A stretch of DNA of 14,512 nt, from positions 1 through 14,512 of the forward strand of contig CAJXHW010000014.1 of the NCBI GenBank assembly GCA_913054565.1. The letters run 5' to 3'. The position numbers were made by a program, and so were the translations under genes. This DNA is from an uncultured Kordia sp. (GTDB lineage Bacteria > Bacteroidota > Bacteroidia > Flavobacteriales > Flavobacteriaceae). Shown piece after piece: positions 6,251 to 12,395 of this stretch. Position 1 is the stretch's first letter; the number at the start of each line of letters is the position of its first letter. The notes under the pieces are model-generated. The model had not been told where the DNA came from, searched no databases, and saw nothing but the letters and a program-made list of their open reading frames with translations.

Positions 6251-6955
6251 TTAATGACAAAATTCTGGGGAGCTTGATAATAACAAGGTACTTTCTTCTG
6301 GAGAAATATATGGAATTCCTAAACCCATTCCTCTAAAAATAAATAAAACACCAAGTACAATAACAAAAATAGGGATAGCTTTTTGCAAACGTGTTCTAAA
6401 GGCTGATGAAAACGCATCTTTTACATACAATAATATGCTTAATAACGGAATTGTTCCAAGGCCATACAGCGCCATATACATTGCTGATGTTACGCTATTT
6501 GTCATAGCTACGGCACCAACTAATGCAATATAAACCATACCGCATGGCAAAAACCCATTAAAAAAACCAATCATAAAAATTGAATAAAAAGATTCTTTTT
6601 TAAGGTATAAACCTAATTGCAATTTAAGTGAATTTAATAGACGGGTAAGTGGCGAAAACCTTAAAGTTATCTTATGGCTGATTTTAGGAAATACTACTAA
6701 AAGAATCATTATAACACCTATAATTATAGATAAGTTTTGTTGCAATCCTGATAAAAATAAGCCCTTACCAACCAAACCAAATAACGCTCCTAGTATACTG
6801 TAAGCAACTATACGCCCTAAATGATATAAAAGTATTTGAATGTGCTTTTTTGCATTACTCGTTTTACTTAAAGGCAAAAGCATTGCTATGGGGCCGCACA
6901 TTCCTATACAGTGTAAACTACCTAAAAGTCCTAATATGAATCCTGCTAAAAGCAT
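6251..6955 (-). CDS. SafE/TauE–DsbD_2-type membrane protein of the cbb3 gene cluster
   Basis: A 234-residue polytopic inner-membrane protein of the sulfite exporter TauE/SafE (DsbD_2-like, UreH-type) group. In cbb3 clusters this group is thought to help oxidase maturation, probably through metal or thiol transport. It has about six hydrophobic segments. GLLGSLHCIGMCGP (C16, C20) lies at the end of helix 1 and NGFLPCG (C138) in the second half: the pseudo-repeat half-sites typical of this family. YGLGTIP (164-170) is also characteristic. The start ATG at 6955 is one base from the ccoH stop (6957-6959), so the two are translated together. It is the last gene of the minus-strand cco operon. The name 'sulfite exporter' is a family label; nothing here points to sulfite. 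Confidence 0.85.
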   Translation of the reverse strand: MLLAGFILGLLGSLHCIGMCGPIAMLLPLSKTSNAKKHIQILLYHLGRIVAYSILGALFGLVGKGLFLSGLQQNLSIIIGVIMILLVVFPKISHKITLRFSPLTRLLNSLKLQLGLYLKKESFYSIFMIGFFNGFLPCGMVYIALVGAVAMTNSVTSAMYMALYGLGTIPLLSILLYVKDAFSSAFRTRLQKAIPIFVIVLGVLFIFRGMGLGIPYISPEESTLLLSSSPEFCH

Positions 6956-6956
6956 T

Positions 6957-7403
6957 TTATAATAAGAGATCTTGTTTATAAAGATATGCTATACCATTAC
7001 AAGTAAAGTCTATAGCAATGTTCCAGCGACCACCAACAAGATCTTTTTTCGGTAAAAACAAGATGTTGGAAGAAACCACTAAAGGAATTTCTAGGTCCAA
7101 TTTCTCGTTGGATGGTCTGTACAGGAACATTTTTCCTTCAATTTTATCAGAGGGTAATTCGTTAGGAAAAATAACAAAGATTCCTTTTTCAGTTATATCA
7201 ACTTTAACAGGTTTATTTAATAATTGTAAATTTTGTTCTTTATCTATTTCCTTCTGAAAAGCTAATTCATTCTTGTAGTAATCAGTTGCTACTAAATCAT
7301 GATCATATTTTGAATTTGTAGACATTTTGATTACAAAAAATAAAATAAATGCCATAAATGCTGCTATTGCAATTACAATTGATGTACCCCAGTTAATTTT
7401 CAT
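6957..7403 (-). CDS. ccoH: FixH/CcoH family protein, cbb3 oxidase assembly
   Basis: A 148-residue single-pass membrane protein of the FixH family, needed for assembly or stability of cbb3 oxidase in other bacteria. Helix 1 spans about residues 8-26 (after MKINWGT), followed by an acidic/aromatic stretch DLVATDYYKNELAFQKEID (36-54). DYY before a short amphipathic helix is the usual FixH signature. The rest is a strand-rich periplasmic domain (VDITEKGIFVIFP, GKMFLYRPS, GGRWNIAIDF). The protein follows ccoG by 10 bp and is nearly contiguous with the downstream SafE-type gene, as in other cco/fix operons. Length is normal for Bacteroidota FixH. Confidence 0.9.
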   Translation of the reverse strand: MKINWGTSIVIAIAAFMAFILFFVIKMSTNSKYDHDLVATDYYKNELAFQKEIDKEQNLQLLNKPVKVDITEKGIFVIFPNELPSDKIEGKMFLYRPSNEKLDLEIPLVVSSNILFLPKKDLVGGRWNIAIDFTCNGIAYLYKQDLLL

Positions 7404-7413
7404 AATCTTTTTT

Positions 7414-8835
7414 TTATCTAAATCGTCTAGGCCCTAAAAAGTTTGTAGACGTTGTTTCAATTTTTTTACCGTTACTAAAAATACCAACTTTAATTTTTTC
7501 ACGATCTTTAGTTAACTCTGATTTTGGAATTTCTACAAATAATGTTCCTGTTGACAAAGCTTGTGCTTCAAGAGAAATTTTAGATATCCCAACAACATTG
7601 ATTTCTCCTTTATGAGATAATAATTTAAATTGTAAATTAGGTATATCTTCACTTGTTTTATTGACTAATTTATATGTAAATACATTACTAATAATACCGT
7701 TAGCTTTCTTTTCATATAATTGCCCTGGCAACTTCAATAAACTTGCTTCAACATCATTTCTAAGAAATAACATGACACTCATAACTGTTAATAATAATAG
7801 TAATACAACGGTATAAGCTTTGTTACGTGTTGTAAAAATGGTTTGCTCACCTTTACTAATATTATCTTCTGAATCATAGCGTATTAACCCTTTTGGTAAA
7901 TTAACTTTTTCCATCATGAAGTCACAAGCATCAATACATGCAGTACAATTCACACATTCCAATTGTGTTCCGTTTCTAATATCAATACCCGTTGGGCATA
8001 CTTGAACACATTGGTTACAGTCAATACAATCTCCTTTACCTAAAGCATCTCTATCTTCATTCTTTTTAAATTTAGAACGTCCTTCTGTACGTTCACCCCT
8101 TACATAATCATAAGCAACATTAATTGTTTTATTATCCAACAATACACCTTGAAGTCTACCATACGGACAAGCAATTATACACACTTGCTCTCTAAACCAT
8201 GAAAAGACAAAAAAGAATACTGTAGTAAAAATTAAAAGCAATGCTAAGGTTCCAAAATGAGATAATGGCTCATTAAAAACATAGTTAATTAGGGTATCAC
8301 CACCAATAAAATATGCTAAAAAAACATTAGCAATTAAAAAGGAAATTAAATAAAAAATAGTCCATTTTAAAAATCGTTTTCTTATTTTTTCTGAGGTCCA
8401 TTTTTGCTTATCTAGCCTTATTTGAGCACCTCTATCGCCTTCAATAGCATATTCAATTTTTCTAAACACCATTTCCATAAAAATGGTTTGCGGGCAAATC
8501 CACCCGCAAGAAATTCTTCCGAAAATAACTGTAAATAGAACGATAAATAGCACCCCAATAATCATAGCCATAACCAGCAAATGAAAATCTTGTGGCCAAA
8601 ATGGGAACCCAAAAATATTGAATTTCCTATCTATAACATTAAACAGTAAAAACTGATTGCCATTAATTTTTAAAAAAGGAAAAGAAAATAAACACAACAA
8701 CAACAACCAACTAATGTGTGTTCTATATTTATAAAATCTACCAGAAGGTTTCTTGGGGAAAACCCAATTTCGCTTACCTTCATCAGTAATCGTACTGATA
8801 GAATCTCTAAATACTTCTTTTCCTTGATCTGACAT
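7414..8835 (-). CDS. ccoG: Cytochrome c oxidase accessory protein CcoG (RdxA/FixG family)
   Basis: A 473-residue membrane Fe-S protein; in Rhodobacter the homologue is proposed to reduce copper during cbb3 assembly. The N-terminus is cytoplasmic, with helices at about 41-56, 85-106, 158-176, 193-213 and 340-358. Two 4Fe-4S motifs are seen: C270-x2-C273-x2-C276-x3-C280-P, and C294-x2-C297-x2-C300-x3-C304. Membrane-proximal cysteine pairs SCGWICP (C110, C114) and VCIIACP (C219, C223) are the other conserved FixG elements. After the last helix (residues 359-473) comes the Ig-like FixG C-terminal domain, probably periplasmic. It lies between ccoP and ccoH, 51 bp after ccoP and 10 bp before ccoH. 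All key cysteines are present, so it looks functional. Confidence 0.96.
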   Translation of the reverse strand: MSDQGKEVFRDSISTITDEGKRNWVFPKKPSGRFYKYRTHISWLLLLCLFSFPFLKINGNQFLLFNVIDRKFNIFGFPFWPQDFHLLVMAMIIGVLFIVLFTVIFGRISCGWICPQTIFMEMVFRKIEYAIEGDRGAQIRLDKQKWTSEKIRKRFLKWTIFYLISFLIANVFLAYFIGGDTLINYVFNEPLSHFGTLALLLIFTTVFFFVFSWFREQVCIIACPYGRLQGVLLDNKTINVAYDYVRGERTEGRSKFKKNEDRDALGKGDCIDCNQCVQVCPTGIDIRNGTQLECVNCTACIDACDFMMEKVNLPKGLIRYDSEDNISKGEQTIFTTRNKAYTVVLLLLLTVMSVMLFLRNDVEASLLKLPGQLYEKKANGIISNVFTYKLVNKTSEDIPNLQFKLLSHKGEINVVGISKISLEAQALSTGTLFVEIPKSELTKDREKIKVGIFSNGKKIETTSTNFLGPRRFR

Positions 8836-8886
8836 CTAATTTACTTAACTTAATTGATGTTACTTTTTATATTTTTGAGCAACTAT

Positions 8887-9759
8887 TTACTCTGCTTTCC
8901 ATATGTCTCCTTCTGGAGCTTTAGCATCTGCTGGGTTTGTTCCTGCAAGTGTTAAAATATACGATGCAACTTGTTGTATTTCTGATGGTTTCATTCCTTT
9001 TTTAGACCAGGCTTCCATTCCTTTTGCAGGTCTACCACCTTGTGAAATTGTTTTAAATATATTGTTTATTCCACCACCTAAAACCCAATGTTCATCAGTT
9101 AGGTTTGGTCCTATGCTTCCTCCACCATCTGGTTTATGACAAACCGCACAGTTTTGTATAAAAACAGCTTTACCTGCCTCTAAATCGGACGCTTCTGTTA
9201 AAGCAACAACGGTAGTGTGATCAACCAAATCTTTTGCGGTTTTTTTATATTCTTCTATTTCAATTCGTGCAATTTCCATTTCATTTTCAAACTCTTGAAT
9301 TTGAGAATCGCCATCAAACACGTGGTACCTAGCCATATATACTACTGCAAAAACAATAGTTGCATAAAACCCCCATACCCACCATGGCGGTAAGGCATTA
9401 TCTAATTCTTTAATACCGTCATAATTATGATTTAATACAATTTCTTCTTCGTGCTCTATTGGTGTTGCATTTGTAGCATTCTTTAAGAAATTTGCTAACC
9501 ATGATGGTTTGCTTACAACAGCATTCATTTTAGCTTTTCTTTCTTCTTCAGAAAGCATTTGTAACATCATGTTATTTATTGCGGCATAACATACCTCAAA
9601 AACTATTATGATAAATAAAATTAACACTAATAGTAATGCTATTTCAGGATGCTTAATAAATGCTGGTTGATCACCAGAATCAATGAAGTATTCTAAAATT
9701 CCTGCCGAGCCAAAGAATATTAATGGTACTCTAATATGAAGTGGGAAATATCGTTTCAT
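8887..9759 (-). CDS. ccoP: cbb3-type cytochrome c oxidase subunit CcoP (single-haem Bacteroidota form)
   Basis: Membrane-bound cytochrome c subunit that carries electrons to the CcoN active site. The 290-residue protein has two N-terminal helices (about 10-25 and 38-58), then a cytoplasmic stretch. The canonical CcoP N-terminal segment ALPPWWVWGFYATIVFAVVY (122-141) forms a third helix, followed by a periplasmic linker rich in E and K. One haem-c site is visible: C204-A-V-C207-H208, with M248 in RPAKGMEAW as the likely sixth ligand. Proteobacterial CcoP has two CXXCH motifs; here there is only one, and the extra N-terminal helices replace nothing obvious. This is the usual Bacteroidota layout, as far as I know. 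ccoQ ends 15 bp upstream; ccoG starts 51 bp downstream. Confidence 0.93.
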   Translation of the reverse strand: MKRYFPLHIRVPLIFFGSAGILEYFIDSGDQPAFIKHPEIALLLVLILFIIIVFEVCYAAINNMMLQMLSEEERKAKMNAVVSKPSWLANFLKNATNATPIEHEEEIVLNHNYDGIKELDNALPPWWVWGFYATIVFAVVYMARYHVFDGDSQIQEFENEMEIARIEIEEYKKTAKDLVDHTTVVALTEASDLEAGKAVFIQNCAVCHKPDGGGSIGPNLTDEHWVLGGGINNIFKTISQGGRPAKGMEAWSKKGMKPSEIQQVASYILTLAGTNPADAKAPEGDIWKAE

Positions 9760-9774
9760 AGTTTACTGTTTTTT

Positions 9775-9942
9775 TTAGTGATCTAATGGTAACTGACTGA
9801 CTTTATCTATATATGAACTTTTTGATTTGATAACCCACCAGAATAAGGCTATAAAAAATGCAAAAAAGATAAGTAGTGAAATGATTGGGTATATTTCTAT
9901 ACCCTCAATCGTTTCCATATGATGTTTTATGAATTTTAACAT
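9775..9942 (-). CDS. ccoQ: CcoQ-like small subunit of cbb3 oxidase
   Basis: A 55-residue protein that lies between ccoNO and ccoP, exactly where ccoQ belongs. The sequence starts MLKFIKHHMETIEGIEIYPI and continues into one hydrophobic helix (about 19-38, ISLLIFFAFFIALFWWVIK) with a WW pair near its end. It then has a short polar tail KSKSSYIDKVSQLPLDH. The motif from EIYP through FWW fits the FixQ/CcoQ family (single helix, conserved aromatic near the membrane exit, then a Y-D/L-PL tail). CcoQ stabilises the oxidase complex in other bacteria. The start ATG is 12 bp after the ccoNO stop; the gene ends 15 bp before ccoP. Too short to be picked up by length-filtered gene finding. Confidence 0.85.
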   Translation of the reverse strand: MLKFIKHHMETIEGIEIYPIISLLIFFAFFIALFWWVIKSKSSYIDKVSQLPLDH

Positions 9943-9954
9943 AGTATTCGTTTT

Positions 9955-12129
9955 TTAATTTTGTACCGTTTCTTTTACTTTAATATCAGTTCCTAAACGT
10001 TGTAAGTATCCTATTAACGCAATAATTTCTCGATCTTTTAACGGGATGAATTCATCACCTTTTTCTTCCACTTCTTCTTTAAATGACCTGTTAATATCAT
10101 CGTTTAATAATAAATCATCAGCAATAGTTTTTGCTTGCTTTTCAATTGTGGCATCAACATTTTGAATTTCAGCTTCGGTGTATGGCACCCCTAAAGTTAC
10201 CATTGCTTCCATTTTATCTTTTGTTTTAGAATAATCTTGCTTGTCAGTTATAATCCAAGGATACCTTGGCATTAACGATTTTTCTTCAATTGCTTGCGGG
10301 TCATACATGTGGTTAAAATGCCATACATTTGATTTTAAGCCTCCTTCACGATGTAAGTCTGGCCCTGTTCGTTTAGACCCCCATAAAAACGGATGGTCAT
10401 ATACAAACTCTCCTGCTTTTGAATATTCACCATAACGTTCTACTTCTGAACGGAATGGTCTTACCATTTGTGAGTGACATGACACACAACCTTCTCTGAT
10501 GTATATATCTCTACCTTCTAGCTCTAAAGGCGTGTAAGGTTTTACACTACTTATTGTTGGTATGTTAGAATCAACCATTAAAGTTGGTACAATTTGAATG
10601 ATTCCTCCAATAAGTATTGCTACTGTTGCTAAAATTGATAATTGTACTGGTTTACGTTCTAACCATACATGGAATGTTTCTCCACTTAAGCGTCCTTTTC
10701 CTAATTTCTGTAATTCAGGAGCTTCCGCTAATTCATCGGTAACTTCTTCTCCAGATCGTACTGTTTTTATCATATTAAACAACATTACAAATGCTCCTAA
10801 TATATAAAGAGATCCTCCAATAGCACGCATCCAATACATTGGCATGATTTCTACAATAGTATCAACAAAACTGTATACTAAAGTTCCTTCAGGTGCAAAT
10901 TGTTTCCACATTTCTGCTTGAACAAATCCGGCAACATACATTGGTAATGCATATAAAATAATACCTAATGTCCCCAACCAAAAGTGTGTGTTAGCTAACT
11001 TTACAGAATGCAATGATGTTTTAAACATTCTTGGCACTAACCAATAAATCATACCAAATGCTAAGAAGCCATTCCATGCTAATGCCCCTACATGAACATG
11101 TGCAATAATCCAATCTGTAAAATGCGCAATCGCATTTACATTTTTCAATGATAACATTGGCCCTTCAAAAGTTGCCATACCGTAACCAGTAATAGCGACT
11201 ACCATGAATTTTAAAACAGGATCAACACGAACTTTATCCCATGCCCCTCTAAGTGTTAACAATCCGTTTATCATTCCACCCCATGATGGCGCTAGTAACA
11301 TGATTGAAAAAGCAACTCCTAAATTTTGCGCCCAATCAGGTAATGCTGTATATAATAAGTGATGTGGTCCTGCCCAGATATAGATGAATATTAAAGACCA
11401 AAAGTGAACAATTGATAATTTGTACGAATACACAGGTCGGTCTGCTGCTTTAGGTACAAAGTAGTACATTAACCCTAAAAATGGCGTTGTTAAAAAGAAT
11501 GCTACCGCGTTGTGACCATACCACCATTGTACCAAGGCATCTTGAACACCTGCATACACTGAATAACTTTTTAAGAAAGATACAGGCAACTCCAAACTAT
11601 TAAACACGTGTAATACCGTAACGGTTACAAATGTTCCCAAATAAAACCAGATAGCTACATACATGTGGCGTTCTCTACGCTTTAATATAGTCCATATCAT
11701 ATTAGCCCCAAATGCTAACCATACTACGGCAATTGCTATATCTATAGGCCATTCAAGTTCGGCATATTCTTTACTAGACGTATACCCTAAAGGTAAGGTA
11801 ATTGCAGCTGCAACAATTATTGCTTGCCACCCCCAGAAGTTTAACTTACTTAAAAAATCACTTGCCATTCTTGCTTTTAACAATCTTTGCAGCGAGTAAT
11901 ATACCCCTGCAAAAATAGCATTACCAACAAAAGCAAATATTACTGCATTCGTATGTAAAGGTCTTAATCTACCAAAGCTTAACCATGATATACCATCAGT
12001 TAAGTTAGGAAAAATAAACATTAGCGCTAGTAGTAAACCAACACTCATACCTACTAATCCCCATAAAATGGTTGCGTAGATAAAATTCTTTACAATTTTG
12101 TTGTCATAATAAAATTGCTGTAGTTCCAT
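9955..12129 (-). CDS. ccoNO: Fused CcoN-CcoO, catalytic and monohaem subunits of cbb3-type cytochrome c oxidase
   Basis: A 724-residue fusion of the two core subunits of the high-affinity oxidase. CcoN part (about 1-460) has 12 membrane helices. Haem b ligands are H59 (RLRPLHT) and H346; haem b3 ligand is H344 (AHVHVGA); CuB ligands are H206 (WYGHNAV), H256 and H257 (AGPHHLLY). The Tyr that is crosslinked to a CuB His in cbb3 enzymes is Y250, one helix turn before the HH pair; all match cbb3 numbering closely (family B/A K-pathway tyrosine is absent, as expected). CcoO part (about 490-724) has a membrane helix near 497-517, a haem-c site C548-V-S-C551-H552 and M620 (SLMPRYPW) as sixth ligand. 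The fusion is in frame with a charged linker of about 30 residues. It lies 4 bp after ccoS and 12 bp before ccoQ. Confidence 0.97.
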   Translation of the reverse strand: MELQQFYYDNKIVKNFIYATILWGLVGMSVGLLLALMFIFPNLTDGISWLSFGRLRPLHTNAVIFAFVGNAIFAGVYYSLQRLLKARMASDFLSKLNFWGWQAIIVAAAITLPLGYTSSKEYAELEWPIDIAIAVVWLAFGANMIWTILKRRERHMYVAIWFYLGTFVTVTVLHVFNSLELPVSFLKSYSVYAGVQDALVQWWYGHNAVAFFLTTPFLGLMYYFVPKAADRPVYSYKLSIVHFWSLIFIYIWAGPHHLLYTALPDWAQNLGVAFSIMLLAPSWGGMINGLLTLRGAWDKVRVDPVLKFMVVAITGYGMATFEGPMLSLKNVNAIAHFTDWIIAHVHVGALAWNGFLAFGMIYWLVPRMFKTSLHSVKLANTHFWLGTLGIILYALPMYVAGFVQAEMWKQFAPEGTLVYSFVDTIVEIMPMYWMRAIGGSLYILGAFVMLFNMIKTVRSGEEVTDELAEAPELQKLGKGRLSGETFHVWLERKPVQLSILATVAILIGGIIQIVPTLMVDSNIPTISSVKPYTPLELEGRDIYIREGCVSCHSQMVRPFRSEVERYGEYSKAGEFVYDHPFLWGSKRTGPDLHREGGLKSNVWHFNHMYDPQAIEEKSLMPRYPWIITDKQDYSKTKDKMEAMVTLGVPYTEAEIQNVDATIEKQAKTIADDLLLNDDINRSFKEEVEEKGDEFIPLKDREIIALIGYLQRLGTDIKVKETVQN

Positions 12130-12133
12130 AAAG

Positions 12134-12307
12134 TTATAATTTGTTTTTTTTAGGAGATTTAACCACTAATTCATCATCAAAAAGCATGCGTACAGACGGC
12201 GTGTATGAATCGTCATACTGACCACTTTTTACAGCTATAATGAAAGCTATAAAAAATAAAACCGCTACAATAATACTGATGGTGATTAAAATGTATATCA
12301 CTCCCAT
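12134..12307 (-). CDS. ccoS: CcoS, cbb3 oxidase assembly protein
   Basis: A 57-residue, single-helix membrane protein required for cofactor insertion into cbb3 oxidase in Rhodobacter. It starts at ATG 12307 (MGVIYILITISIIVAVLFF), giving a helix of about 4-26. The conserved CcoS segment follows: SGQYDDSYTPSVRMLFDDE (28-46), with GQYDD, TPS and RMLxDD all matching the family. The stop codon (12134-12136) is 4 bp before the ccoNO start. A -7 box at 12328-12335 leaves a leader of about 15-18 nt, so it is the first gene of the ccoSNOQPGH-safE transcription unit. Confidence 0.94.
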   Translation of the reverse strand: MGVIYILITISIIVAVLFFIAFIIAVKSGQYDDSYTPSVRMLFDDELVVKSPKKNKL

Positions 12308-12327
12308 ATCTTAATTTTTACCTCAAA

Positions 12328-12335
12328 CAAAGGTA
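12328..12335 (-). promoter_or_regulatory. Putative -7 promoter box for the ccoS-ccoNOQPGH operon
   Basis: The minus strand reads TACCTTTG, a perfect match to TAnnTTTG. It lies 20 bp before the ccoS ATG, in the 88-bp gap after ccoI, so the oxidase genes can be transcribed separately from ccoI. No -33 TTTG is visible. Its centre, 12331.5, is exactly 33 bp from the centre of the palindrome at 12359-12370. Confidence 0.55.
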
Positions 12336-12356
12336 ATGTTAGAGCTTTGTTAAAAC

Positions 12357-12372
12357 TATGACATTTATCATA
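12357..12372 (-). promoter_or_regulatory. Candidate FNR/CRP-family operator for the ccoS-ccoNOQPGH operon
   Basis: The minus strand reads TATGATAAATGTCATA, with perfect 5-bp arms TATGA and TCATA and core TGAT-AAAT-GTCA: the TGA-N6-TCA core of FNR/CRP-type sites (one mismatch to TGAT-N4-ATCA). The centre (12364.5) is 33 bp from the -7 box centre, near -41, the class II activator position. The same geometry occurs at hemN and the decarboxylase gene. Regulator identity is inferred. Confidence 0.5.
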
Positions 12373-12395
12373 TTTTTAAAAGTATTTAAAGACTT

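Noticed and set aside
10241..11899. Plus-strand short frames of 60-80 codons opposite ccoNO
   Set aside because: These are reverse-strand shadows of a highly conserved gene, with no start context or recognisable domains.
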